Shown in pieces: positions 34,223 to 42,680 of a stretch of DNA of 51,550 bases (position 1 is its first letter; every line of letters begins with the position of its first letter). Source of the stretch: Bacteroidota bacterium. Its GTDB lineage: Bacteria; Bacteroidota; Bacteroidia; Bacteroidales; Paludibacteraceae. The notes beneath the pieces are model-generated. The model made no database searches. It was not told the origin of the DNA and saw only the letters and a program-made list of their open reading frames with translations. The translations under genes were made by a program, and so were the position numbers. The stretch is taken from NCBI GenBank assembly GCA_017860295.1, contig JAFNAS010000021.1:1-51550 (forward strand). The letters are read 5' to 3'.

Positions 34223-35461
34223 TTATTTTTGAAATCGTTTGATCAGGATTTGCCGCAAGACGATAAATGCGGCGGAATATGCGATTGCCACAGCCACAAT
34301 CAGCAGCCACGATGGAATAGACGGCATTTCGTTCTTCGGATCACTGTTCAATGGTTTGTCGAACGATGGCAACCAACTGTTTGGCCAGTGATTGACGACT
34401 GTGCCGTTGTGCAACAGAATCAGTCCCGGATTGGAACGAATCGTTGTTTTCAGCATAATGGGGTCGGCATTGCAAACCTCAGCTTTTAGTCCTGTCTTTT
34501 TTATGAAATCGTCCACGTCGCTGCCGGCCGAACCGGTCAGGCAATAGAACGGATAGTTGTTTTTCTTTGCATAGTCGGCAATGGCGTTGATCCGGTCGAA
34601 CCGGTCGGTTGCTGCTTTGTTCAGGTCATACGCTACCAGTAGAAACGAATAACCTTTGTTGCCCAGCACAATGTCGGTAATTTCGCCATTTGTCGTGCTC
34701 TGAATCGAAAAGTCGTGGATGGGTGGTTTGTATCCTTCTTTGACTAAAACAGTCTTCTGATCAACGAACTTCCAGGTGCTGTCGTTAGCCGGATAGTTGT
34801 TGAGTGTAAACTCTTTCTTTACCCCGTTCTTCTCGTAAATAAATGTGGTGGTATATTCGTCACGTGGCTTGTCTTCGGGAATTTTCATTCCTTCAGGGAT
34901 GTTGGCTCCGATCTTGTAGGGGCGGAAATCGACCATTGGCAGATAGTGGTAGTTGAAGTGCGACAAAGTCATCACGCTGAAGAACGAAAAGGCTACCAAT
35001 ATCCATTCCGACAGCGGCCGGAGAGTGGTCGTGTGATGTTTGCGCAACATAAGGATGCCAATAATCATTGCCAGCAGCACGATATTTTTGTAGAAAGTAG
35101 CTTTGTTGCTGATGACCAACGCATCGCCAAAGCAGCCGCAGTCGTGCACCGGATTGGCTTTGTAGATCCATGCCGTGAGTCCCGTCATGAAGAGCATAAA
35201 GAGTAGGGCAACCCACGAAGTCTCTTTCAGTCGGATACCGGTAATGAGGTTTAGCCCGATTACCATTTCTACCGCAGAGAGCAGAACGGACAACACAAGA
35301 GCAAACGCGCTGAGGCTTTCGAGACCCATGGCAGCGAAGTAATCCTGAAATTTGTAGGAGCCACCCAGCGGGTCGATAGCTTTGACAAAGCCCGAAAAGA
35401 CAAACACCGCGCCGAAGAGCCAGCGTAGTATCCGAAGTGTATTTTTTTGAAAAGCGGTCAC
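34223..35461 (-). CDS. DoxX-family membrane protein (BT_3928-like)
   Basis: A 412-residue inner-membrane protein. About four N-terminal transmembrane helices form a DoxX/MauE-type domain (RWLFGAVFVFSGFVKAIDP, AAMGLESLSAFALVLSVLLS). A fifth helix lies near residue 150, an extracytoplasmic thioredoxin-like domain spans about residues 180-370, and there is a C-terminal helix. This layout matches the protein called BT_3928 family. A CGCF motif lies in the loop after helix 3 (HDCGCFGDAL). The role is unknown, perhaps redox. It sits between DUF1599 and tpiA. Confidence 0.85.
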   Translation of the reverse strand: MTAFQKNTLRILRWLFGAVFVFSGFVKAIDPLGGSYKFQDYFAAMGLESLSAFALVLSVLLSAVEMVIGLNLITGIRLKETSWVALLFMLFMTGLTAWIYKANPVHDCGCFGDALVISNKATFYKNIVLLAMIIGILMLRKHHTTTLRPLSEWILVAFSFFSVMTLSHFNYHYLPMVDFRPYKIGANIPEGMKIPEDKPRDEYTTTFIYEKNGVKKEFTLNNYPANDSTWKFVDQKTVLVKEGYKPPIHDFSIQSTTNGEITDIVLGNKGYSFLLVAYDLNKAATDRFDRINAIADYAKKNNYPFYCLTGSAGSDVDDFIKKTGLKAEVCNADPIMLKTTIRSNPGLILLHNGTVVNHWPNSWLPSFDKPLNSDPKNEMPSIPSWLLIVAVAIAYSAAFIVLRQILIKRFQK

Positions 35462-35464
35462 AAT

Positions 35465-35570
35465 CTTAATTTGAGGATTTGAGGATTTGAGGATGTGGAA
35501 ATTGAATTGGAAATGGTTGAGAGTATTTAATTCTCAAATCTTCACATCCCCAAATTTTCAAATTGGGTTA
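35465..35570. repeat. TTTGAGGA direct and inverted repeat
   Basis: Three direct copies of TTTGAGGA followed by TGTGGAAATTG (35468-35504). An inverted copy follows at about 35529-35565 (AATTCTCAAATCTTCACATC, CCCCAAATTTTCAAATT). The two halves can pair into a hairpin. Same family as 23549-23582. It fills the gap between the DUF1599 and DoxX genes. Confidence 0.65.
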
Positions 35571-36100
35571 TCTATTTTAATCAACGCAAAGATAGCATAG
35601 TTTACCATGTCGGAATAGTTGGCATCGATGCCTTCGGAGATCAATGTTTCACCGTTGTTCGACTCGATCTGCTTGGTGCGGTTGAGCTTTTGCAGAATGA
35701 TGTCGGTGTACGAGCTGACCCGCATCAGGCGCCATGCTTCGCCGTAATCGTGGTTTTTGGCCAACATCAGCGTTTTGGTCTGCTGAATATATTTGTCGTA
35801 AAGGGCCAAAGCCTCTTCCGGTGCAAGGTCGGGCTGGTCGGCATAACCCAGTGCCAGCTGAATCAATCCGATGACACCGTAGTTGACGATGGCAATCCAT
35901 TCACCACGCGTTCCTTCGTCCACCATTGCCTCCTTCTTGGTTTCGAGGCTGCGGATGCGGTTGGCTTTGATAAATATTTGGTCGGTAACCGAAGAGGGTC
36001 GCATGATGCGCCACGAAGTGCCGTAGTCGGTCAGCTTCTTGGCAAAAATATCGCGACAGGTTTTGATAACGGAGTCAAATTGCTGCTCGGTTGTTGTCAT
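35558..36100 (-). CDS. DUF1599 protein with duplicated domain
   Basis: A 180-residue helical protein built of two copies of one domain. Residues about 18-75 read KKLTDYGTSWRIMRPSSVTD and residues about 112-175 read AKNHDYGEAWRLMRVSSYTD, each followed by a helix with an IVNYG/MVNYA motif. DUF1599 has been linked to nucleotide modification, but no activity is proved here. A TACCTTTG -7 element lies about 110 bases upstream, so it probably heads the operon DUF1599 - DoxX - tpiA. Confidence 0.88.
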   Translation of the reverse strand: MTTTEQQFDSVIKTCRDIFAKKLTDYGTSWRIMRPSSVTDQIFIKANRIRSLETKKEAMVDEGTRGEWIAIVNYGVIGLIQLALGYADQPDLAPEEALALYDKYIQQTKTLMLAKNHDYGEAWRLMRVSSYTDIILQKLNRTKQIESNNGETLISEGIDANYSDMVNYAIFALIKIDNPI

Positions 36101-36209
36101 ACAAGGCGGGATTTATTTCCGGGACCACAGGGCAAGAGCTTCTCTTTTGCGCGAGTGAGTCGTGTAAACGATTGAAATGTAATTGTTTCTAAAAACAACG
36201 ATTCTCGGT

Positions 36210-36217
36210 CAAAGGTA
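36210..36217 (-). promoter_or_regulatory. Candidate -7 element for the DUF1599 - DoxX - tpiA operon
   Basis: The minus strand reads TACCTTTG, matching TAnnTTTG, 109 bases before the ATG. No clear -33 TTTG. Confidence 0.4.
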
Positions 36218-36392
36218 GGTATTTTTTTTGAGATTTGATAGAAATTGGTAACGTGCTCTTTTGTACTTACGGCACACAATAACCGATCCGTCTGGTGGCC
36301 TGTCGTGTCGCCGGCACTGATGCGCAGCACGCGAATAACGCAAATCAAACAAATCGCTGCAAATTATTGGCGTCAATTTGCGTTCAATCCGA

Positions 36393-39300
36393 TTATTCCA
36401 CCTTCTCCAATTTGTTCTGCTCTACATAGCAAAGATAGGCTGTGGCAGGATAGCCCATTTTCTCCACCAGTTCTTTGTAGTTAAGCACCTGCTTGCGGTA
36501 GCGGGGTTGTTCGTGTCCGAACTTGTAGTCGATGATGGTGGCATGTCCGTCGGAAAGAACTACCCGGTCGGGTACGTAGGTCTTGCCGTCGGGTGTAAAG
36601 ATGGACGTTTCGTTCAGGATGCGCAGGCCGGGGGTAAAGAACGGGCGGATACCCTCTATTTTCCAAAACCGGTCGAACATGGCGGTAATCTCCTCCTTTT
36701 CGCTGGCCGTGATGCGTCCCGTCCGTTCCATATCGGCAATGGCACGTTGCTCGTCGCCTTCGTGGCGGATGTTGTGTAGTACTTCGTGCATCAGTAATCC
36801 ATAGTTAATGGATAATGTTCGCGATGAGGCCTCTTTGTCTAAATAATCCGTTCCCTTGTACTTTACGGAAATGGGGCTGATGGGAGCGATGGCTTGTGCG
36901 TAAGGGTAGCGCACCTGCAAATCTTTCCGCTCTTTTGTTGATTGTTGTGCGGTATTTCCCATGTTCAATGTCAGCGATTCATCGTTCCAGAACGGGGAAA
37001 ACGAGCGGGAAGTCTCTTTCGCATCTGCCGGGATATTTTTGGAGGGCAACTCGTCGGTGATGCAGCGGTGGAGCAGGGTAGCAAGCGAACTCACCTTGAT
37101 TTCGCCTTTGGCATTCGGTTTGGGTTGTGGCGCGAGCAGGATAAGCTCCTGTTTGGCGCGGGTGAAGGCTACATAGGCCACGTTCAGATTGTCGATAAAC
37201 GAGGCCATGCGTTCTTCGAAATAATCGGCGGCGAAAATGGTTTTGGCCAGCGACGAAGAGTATTGTACCGGAGTCAGTTCCAGTTCGCTGAAGGGAGCCA
37301 CCGTCGGTTCGCACCAGATGATGTCGCGGTTGTTGTTGTCGAGCGACCACTCGGCAAAGGGCATTACCACCGCTTCAAAACCCAACCCTTTCGACTTGTG
37401 TACGGTAATCACGCGGATGGCATCCTGCGCTTCGGGCGAGGCGATGGTCTTTTGTGCACCCTTTTCTTCCCACCATTCGAGGAACGAAGCAATGCCCGCC
37501 GACTCCCTGATAGAGTATTGATGCACCATATCCTGAAACGCCTGCAGGTAGACATCCTCCCCATCGCTGTTTTTCAATCCGAACAGGTAGATCAACTCTT
37601 CGCTCAGTTCGAAAATGGAGCGGTTGGTGCCTTCGTTGATAAGTCGCGTCAATTCGTCACGAACGACTTGCGTATTCTCTCTGTTTGGGTCATCAAAACA
37701 GGCAGCAAGCGCTTCGTGCGGTGCTTTTCCCTGATGCAGCACGAAATAGAGATAGGGCACGAGAGTTTGCAACAGTTTGTCGTCGGGACGCAGAATGTAA
37801 CGGAGAGCTTCGATAACGAAACGCACCGCCAGCGAGTTGCCGATGACCAGCGCTTCGTTGGAGATCACGTCGTAGCGGTAGCCGTCGCGGGCCAGTTCGC
37901 TGTTTTTGTATTGTAGCAGGTATTCCACTACCTCGGTGGCCTCGCTGTTGCGGCGCACCAGCACCGCCATGTCGCGTAGCGCGAAGCCTTTGTCCTGCCA
38001 CTGTTCGATAATAGCGGGCAGTTGGGCCAACGCATTCTCTTTCCACTGTTTCTCTTCGTTATCCACAAAGCGTACCGCCACGTGACCCTCACCCGCTTTG
38101 GGCGAGTAGTGCTGGAACAAACCTTTGTAAGCATCGAGCAGGCGATGGTCGAGATCTCCCTGGTAGTGTTCGGGCAGGTCGTCGTTGAAGAGTTGCTGCA
38201 TAAACAGCGAGGCGCGGTCGAAAAAGAGATTGTTGAAATCGATCACGTTGCGGCAACTCCGCCAGTTGTCGTTGAGGTACTCCTCGTGAATCTGTCCGTT
38301 AGCGAAGTCGTCGAAAAGCTGCCGGTCGAGCAGGCGCCAGTCGGAGTTGCGCCAGCGGTAGATGCTCTGCTTTACGTCGCCCACAATCAGATTCTCGTTG
38401 CCCGAGGCCAGACTGTTATCCATCAACGGCTTGAAATTTTGCCATTGCATGGCCGAGGTATCCTGAAACTCGTCCATCATCAGATGGTGAATGTGTACTC
38501 CAGTTTTCTCGAAGATGAACGGCGTATCGCTGCCATCCACAATCTGGTTGAGCAGTTCGGTGGTGTCGCTCAATAGCAGGCGGTTGTTCTCTTCCGAGTC
38601 GAGTCGGATGCGGCTGTCGATATCGGAGAGGATGCCCAGCGCATAAAGGTGTTGGCCGATGGTGTCAGCAGTCTTGTATTCGATAAAAGCTTCACCGAAC
38701 AGGGTAGCGGTTTTCTCTACCAGGTTGTTCAGTCCGTCGTGGTATGCCGCTTCGATCTGTGCTTTCGCCGGAGCCGTTTTTGTACACCAGTTATCGGGAT
38801 TGCCCGCCAAAGCCAGAAAGGTATTCGATGGCTCTTTTACTTCGCCCGCAGCCAGTTTCTCAAAGGTAAACAATGCAGAGCGACTGCCACCTTTGAAGTC
38901 GCCCGGGGTCAGGTTGTGACGTGCCATTAGCGCGAGCGCCTCTTCGCCGGTCTGTTTCATCTCTTTCTCGAAACGGGAGGTAATGGCATGGAGTTTTTGC
39001 CGGTATCCGTTGAGGAAGTCGCGGTTGTGCAATTTTTCGCGCACCAGCGGCAATTTCTTTTTGTAACGCTCTTTAAAAATCTCTCCGGCCAGCGAGCGGA
39101 TAGCGAAACGGATATCCCACCCCTTGCCATTTTCGATGCGTTCGCGGGCAAACTGCATCAGCCACTCGAGCAACAGTCGGTTCTCTTTCTGGTCGAGCGA
39201 AAAGAGCAGTCCGTCGATAGCTGTTGTCAGCGGTTCGTCTGTATCTATCTCAATGTTGTAGCCGCCGTGCAGACCGATTTCGCGGGTAAAGCTGCGCAAT

Positions 39301-39641
39301 ACCTGCTGGAAAAAGCGGTCGATGGTGTTGATGGAGAAAGAAGAGTAGTCGTGCAAAATCTCTTTGAGCAGGTGATGCGCGCGGGCATTCACCTTTTCGG
39401 CAGACAGACCGAAATGTCGCATCAACTCTTCGCGGTAGCCCGACTCATCGCCACGTGCTAACCGGTCGAGCTCGGTAATGATGCGGAGCTTCATCTCTTC
39501 GGTGGCCTTGTTGGTAAAGGTCACGGCCAGTTGACGGCGGTGCGCGTAAGGCTGCCGGTCGGCAAAAAGCAGACGGATGTAATCCTGCGTAAGGCGGTAG
39601 GTTTTGCCCGATCCGGCCGATGCGCGATAGAGATTCAGCAT
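36393..39641 (-). CDS. AddA/RecB-type helicase-nuclease
   Basis: A 1082-residue UvrD-like helicase with a C-terminal nuclease. Motifs: Walker A YRASAGSGKTYRL, TFTNKATEEMKLR, Walker B MMDEFQDTSAMQW, VGDVKQSIYRWRNSD, LNDNWRSCRNVI, VHKSKGLGFEAVV, VAFTRAKQEL. Near the C-terminus YVPDRVVLSDGHATIIDYKF supplies the PD-(D/E)xK nuclease residues. The enzyme would process double-strand ends for recombination. The start is ATG at 39641 (MLNLYRASAG). No AddB-like nuclease gene is adjacent, unlike in many Bacteroidota. Confidence 0.93.
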   Translation of the reverse strand: MLNLYRASAGSGKTYRLTQDYIRLLFADRQPYAHRRQLAVTFTNKATEEMKLRIITELDRLARGDESGYREELMRHFGLSAEKVNARAHHLLKEILHDYSSFSINTIDRFFQQVLRSFTREIGLHGGYNIEIDTDEPLTTAIDGLLFSLDQKENRLLLEWLMQFARERIENGKGWDIRFAIRSLAGEIFKERYKKKLPLVREKLHNRDFLNGYRQKLHAITSRFEKEMKQTGEEALALMARHNLTPGDFKGGSRSALFTFEKLAAGEVKEPSNTFLALAGNPDNWCTKTAPAKAQIEAAYHDGLNNLVEKTATLFGEAFIEYKTADTIGQHLYALGILSDIDSRIRLDSEENNRLLLSDTTELLNQIVDGSDTPFIFEKTGVHIHHLMMDEFQDTSAMQWQNFKPLMDNSLASGNENLIVGDVKQSIYRWRNSDWRLLDRQLFDDFANGQIHEEYLNDNWRSCRNVIDFNNLFFDRASLFMQQLFNDDLPEHYQGDLDHRLLDAYKGLFQHYSPKAGEGHVAVRFVDNEEKQWKENALAQLPAIIEQWQDKGFALRDMAVLVRRNSEATEVVEYLLQYKNSELARDGYRYDVISNEALVIGNSLAVRFVIEALRYILRPDDKLLQTLVPYLYFVLHQGKAPHEALAACFDDPNRENTQVVRDELTRLINEGTNRSIFELSEELIYLFGLKNSDGEDVYLQAFQDMVHQYSIRESAGIASFLEWWEEKGAQKTIASPEAQDAIRVITVHKSKGLGFEAVVMPFAEWSLDNNNRDIIWCEPTVAPFSELELTPVQYSSSLAKTIFAADYFEERMASFIDNLNVAYVAFTRAKQELILLAPQPKPNAKGEIKVSSLATLLHRCITDELPSKNIPADAKETSRSFSPFWNDESLTLNMGNTAQQSTKERKDLQVRYPYAQAIAPISPISVKYKGTDYLDKEASSRTLSINYGLLMHEVLHNIRHEGDEQRAIADMERTGRITASEKEEITAMFDRFWKIEGIRPFFTPGLRILNETSIFTPDGKTYVPDRVVLSDGHATIIDYKFGHEQPRYRKQVLNYKELVEKMGYPATAYLCYVEQNKLEKVE

Positions 39642-39665
39642 AATGTTCGTTCGGAAATTTGTTTG

Positions 39666-39673
39666 CAAAAATA
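39666..39673 (-). promoter_or_regulatory. Candidate -7 element for the AddA-type gene
   Basis: The minus strand reads TATTTTTG, matching TAnnTTTG, 24 bases before the ATG at 39641. A -33 box is not evident. Confidence 0.3.
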
Positions 39674-39697
39674 AACAATTTGTGAGATTGTAACGCG

Positions 39698-40234
39698 TTA
39701 TTTTTTCTCTTTGTACACCACATCGATAGCCAGTCCGGCAATAATGAGCAGCGCCATCATTTCCGGATTGTGCGGAAATTGGTCGGAGATATTTACCATA
39801 TAATTATCGGAGGTGGTGAAGAGTTCTTTCCCGATACCGGCCCACTTCTTGGTAACGAGGCCTATTTCGTTGCCCTGAATATCTCTGAATATAAAGTTCC
39901 ATCCGGTCCAGCTACCTTTTACTTCCGCAATTTTCGTATTCTCGTCAGCATATACATCGAAGGCTCCGCCCAACGTGAGTATCCGGCTTTTGAAGAATCC
40001 GAGCGGGTTGCCCTGCCTGTCTTTTACCTCTACACGTTTGCGGAAAAAGGTGAAGGGGCGGTGCAGGGTATAGTGGGTCTCTTCGGTGGCGGCATCCTTT
40101 ATTTCGATGGTGGTCGACATCATCTCTTTGTCTATCAGCAGGCGTAGCATCTTTTTCCATGTGGGGATCATCTCTTTGGCGTATGCTACAAGATTGCCTG
40201 TTTCGGCATCGCAAATGTCGTAGCGATCAACCAC
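39698..40234 (-). CDS. Scramblase/LURP-one-like protein
   Basis: A 178-residue protein with the beta-barrel pattern of phospholipid scramblase-related (LURP-one) proteins: DAETGNLVAYAKE, VEVKDRQGNPLGFFKSRI, DENTKIAEVKGSWTGWNFIF, GNEIGLVTKKWAG. A short hydrophobic helix (MMALLIIAGLAIDVVY) lies at the C-terminus. The first in-frame start is GTG at 40234. The frame stays open upstream with coding-like residues (KERFELLKV). An ATG at 40286 would join this frame if one A were removed from an A7 run at 40272-40278. The true start is therefore uncertain. Confidence 0.72.
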   Translation of the reverse strand: MVDRYDICDAETGNLVAYAKEMIPTWKKMLRLLIDKEMMSTTIEIKDAATEETHYTLHRPFTFFRKRVEVKDRQGNPLGFFKSRILTLGGAFDVYADENTKIAEVKGSWTGWNFIFRDIQGNEIGLVTKKWAGIGKELFTTSDNYMVNISDQFPHNPEMMALLIIAGLAIDVVYKEKK

Positions 40235-40368
40235 TTTGAGCAGTTCGAAGCGTTCTTTGATGAGACAGGTATTTTTTTGTAAACATGGCGTGTTTATCCT
40301 GTCAAAAATGTGTAATTATGCATATTTGAGGTACACATGGATATATTTATTTCCAAATGCACTCCGGA

Positions 40369-40809
40369 TTAAATATGCTCTAATTCTATCTCCAACGTTC
40401 TTTTGTGATTCATCTCTTCCTGTGATAAAACCAAGAATAGTTGACGAATTTCTTCTGAAGGTGCATGTTGTGCAATATCCAGATATTCGTTGTGTGCTTC
40501 AATTTCAGAGTTGATTGCATTTTGGATGATACTTCTGGAGGAAGAGGTTGAGTCAATTTCGATGAACTCTATAGGGGTGGATGCAATACTCGCCACGTAT
40601 TTCTGGGATATAAAGTTGGTCTGATCCAGTAATGAAGTCAGTAAAGTTCGATGTCTTAACTCATCATTGGCAAGTTGATCCCACATGCTTTTTTTGATAA
40701 CATTAATTGTTGCTTGAGATTGAGTTCTGTAGCTTTCAAAGCTTAATTGCTCTTGCTCGATGCAAAACAAAAGAGCATCTTTAACGGTATGACATTGTGT
40801 TATATTCAT
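40369..40809 (-). CDS. Ferritin-like (rubrerythrin-type) protein
   Basis: A 146-residue four-helix protein with carboxylate and His ligands of a di-iron ferritin-like site: EQEQLSFESY in helix 1, NDELRH in helix 2, SEIEAHNEYLDIA in helix 3 and EEMNHKRTLEIE in helix 4 (two ExxH motifs). The rubredoxin domain of full rubrerythrins is absent. A role in peroxide or iron handling is likely in an anaerobe. It is divergent from the YaiO-type operon, with a palindromic pair of promoter elements between them. Confidence 0.85.
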   Translation of the reverse strand: MNITQCHTVKDALLFCIEQEQLSFESYRTQSQATINVIKKSMWDQLANDELRHRTLLTSLLDQTNFISQKYVASIASTPIEFIEIDSTSSSRSIIQNAINSEIEAHNEYLDIAQHAPSEEIRQLFLVLSQEEMNHKRTLEIELEHI

Positions 40810-40829
40810 AAAAAATATATAATAGGATG

Positions 40830-40859
40830 CAAATATAGTTATTTGTTGTACTATATTTG
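40830..40859. promoter_or_regulatory. Palindromic divergent -7 elements
   Basis: CAAATATAGT (40830-40839) and ACTATATTTG (40850-40859) form a perfect 10-bp inverted repeat with a 10-base spacer. Each arm contains TATATTTG, the TAnnTTTG element, facing outward: one toward the ferritin-like gene (ATG at 40809) and one toward the YaiO-type gene. Either the two promoters overlap or a dimeric regulator binds here. Confidence 0.6.
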
Positions 40860-40956
40860 TTGCGTGAATGAAAAATATTATTCTTTTTTATAGCATATAA
40901 TATTCTTTAAATTACTGATTTGTGAGTTGTGTCTATTGTATGATAAATTATTTTAT

Positions 40957-42216
40957 ATGAATAATTCAATAAAAAAAATATTAAAAACATGTGTCTTTGT
41001 GAGCCTGTATATGGGAGCTCTTCCTTCATTACAAAATGTCTGTGCTCAGAGGAACAATGCCGATTCTCTTCTGATGGTAGCTCGTCAGGCGGCAAATAGT
41101 GGCAATCGAGAGGAGGCTCTTCGAGCTTGCCAGACTGTTGTTAAAAATCATCCTGATTATTGGGATGCTCGTCTTTTGCTGGCAAGAATATATTTGTGGA
41201 ACAAGGAATACGATCTTGCTCGTCCTCATATTAAAGCGGTGATGGATACCAATCCAAATTATTTTGATGCTTGGGATGCTCAGACGGATCTTTCTCTTTG
41301 GAGCGCTGATTATGCGGCTTGTTTGAATGAGTGTGAGCAGGGGTTATCGCTTTTTCATTCCAACAAACAACTCTTACTGAAAAAGGCGCAGGCGTATAAT
41401 GGTTTACAAAAACCTGAATTGGCCAACGAAACATTGGATTTGCTTCTGGCGGTAGATCCCCAAAATGAAGCAGCGTTGAAAATGCAGAAATCATTGCGTG
41501 ACCGATTACGTAAAAATCGTCTTAGCATTAGCTATTCCTATGATTATTATCAGAATCGGGTGCTAGAACCGTGGCGAATGCTTTATCTGCAATACAGTCG
41601 AAAAATACCAGCAGGGACGTTAGTAGGGCGCTTTAATTATGCGAAACGTTTTGGAATTGATGGCGTGCAGGGAGAAGCGGATGCCTATCTGAAAATTAGT
41701 AACTGGAACTACGGATATCTTAATGTCGGATATTCCAGTCAATCAATCTTTCCACGATTTCGTTTTGGTGGCGAATTTTATCAGAAATTGCCTTCTGCTT
41801 TTGAGGCATCTTTGGGGGTGCGTTATTTGAACTACAGAACTTCCGATGTGGTGTTGTATACAGCTTATCTGGGAAAATACATGAGTAATTGGTGGCTGTC
41901 GGGACGAACCTATTTTAAGTTAGAACGTAACACCTCTGTGACAGCATTACTGCAGGCTCGCTACTATACCGCTACCCGCGATGACTACTGGGGTGTTCGT
42001 CTCAACTATGGCATTTCTCCGGATGAACGAACGAATGCATTATCCACAGTCGCGGTGGCTCGTTTGAAATCATCGGGTGTTCGTCTAGAATATAGCAAGC
42101 AAATTTATTCTCGGTTTGTGGTCAATGGTGCGGTTATGTATAACAACACCGAATGGACGGCCAACCGTTATCGCAATGTTTTTTCAGGCGAGTTGATTTT
42201 ATCATACCAGTTTTAG
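40957..42216 (+). CDS. YaiO-family TPR and outer-membrane beta-barrel protein
   Basis: A 419-residue exported protein. A signal peptide (KKILKTCVFVSLYMGALPSL, cleavage near VCAQ) is followed by three or four TPR-like repeats over about residues 35-180 (EEALRACQTVVKNHPDYWDA, ARLLLARIYLWNKEYDLA). A C-terminal YaiO-type barrel of alternating strands covers the rest and ends in a terminal aromatic (LILSYQF). Barrels of this kind occur with exopolysaccharide synthases, where TPR plus barrel carry polymer across the periplasm and outer membrane. The start is ATG at 40957. It heads the operon with the receiver, HEAT-like and GT2 genes. Confidence 0.87.
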   Translation: MNNSIKKILKTCVFVSLYMGALPSLQNVCAQRNNADSLLMVARQAANSGNREEALRACQTVVKNHPDYWDARLLLARIYLWNKEYDLARPHIKAVMDTNPNYFDAWDAQTDLSLWSADYAACLNECEQGLSLFHSNKQLLLKKAQAYNGLQKPELANETLDLLLAVDPQNEAALKMQKSLRDRLRKNRLSISYSYDYYQNRVLEPWRMLYLQYSRKIPAGTLVGRFNYAKRFGIDGVQGEADAYLKISNWNYGYLNVGYSSQSIFPRFRFGGEFYQKLPSAFEASLGVRYLNYRTSDVVLYTAYLGKYMSNWWLSGRTYFKLERNTSVTALLQARYYTATRDDYWGVRLNYGISPDERTNALSTVAVARLKSSGVRLEYSKQIYSRFVVNGAVMYNNTEWTANRYRNVFSGELILSYQF

Positions 42217-42275
42217 ATTCTGCATTTATAGTTAGATGTGCAGTTAGATGTGAAAACAATAAAATTATAAGTGAT

Positions 42276-42680
42276 ATGAAAATACTGATTTGCGGAGAAA
42301 ATCCTTTGCAGTTGAAAATGATGAAAAACGAGTTGGAACAAGAGGGCGATGAAGTCCGGTTATCGTGGTCGGGGATCGATTTGATGGCTCATGTGATAAA
42401 ATTTATGCCGGACGTGTTGATTACCGAGGTGTTATTGCCGCAGATAAACGGTTTTGAATTTATAGATAATGTCAGAAAACACTTTCCAAAAATATCTATT
42501 ATGGTATTAAGTAGTCTTCGATCCGAACATCTTATTGACTTTGTATTTCGGTTGGGTGCAAATGATTTTGTATTTAAGCCTTTCGATCCAGAGACATTGA
42601 GAGGCAGAATACTTAAGTTACAAGAGAGTAAGAATTCTTTATTAACGCTTAATTATATGGATTATGTTACGTCGGTATAA
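42276..42680 (+). CDS. Receiver-only protein with Glu at the phospho-acceptor site
   Basis: A 134-residue CheY-like domain without an output domain. The phosphorylation site aligns at LITEVLLPQINGFEF, where the usual Asp is Glu (E51). The acidic pair near the N-terminus is reduced to ICGEN (E8 only). The Ser/Thr position (MVLSS) and Lys (K101 in FVFKPFDP) are kept. It is therefore probably not phosphorylated normally, and Glu may mimic the phosphorylated state. The start is ATG at 42276, 59 bases after the barrel gene; the stop overlaps the next gene by 17 bases. No histidine kinase is nearby. Confidence 0.87.
   Translation: MKILICGENPLQLKMMKNELEQEGDEVRLSWSGIDLMAHVIKFMPDVLITEVLLPQINGFEFIDNVRKHFPKISIMVLSSLRSEHLIDFVFRLGANDFVFKPFDPETLRGRILKLQESKNSLLTLNYMDYVTSV

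Noticed and set aside
36097-36348. 83-codon minus-strand frame upstream of DUF1599
   Set aside because: It contains the candidate -7 element and gives an unstructured translation; probably not a gene.
36942-37916. 324-codon plus-strand frame opposite the AddA-type gene
   Set aside because: It lies wholly inside a gene with clear helicase motifs, and its translation is Cys/Arg/Phe-rich with no family features. Long antisense frames are common in GC-rich coding DNA.
38022-38576. 184-codon plus-strand frame opposite the AddA-type gene
   Set aside because: Shadow of the helicase reading frame, with repetitive Val/Glu-rich sequence.
41231-41494. Minus-strand frame opposite the TPR region of the YaiO-type gene
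   Set aside because: Antisense shadow with no features.
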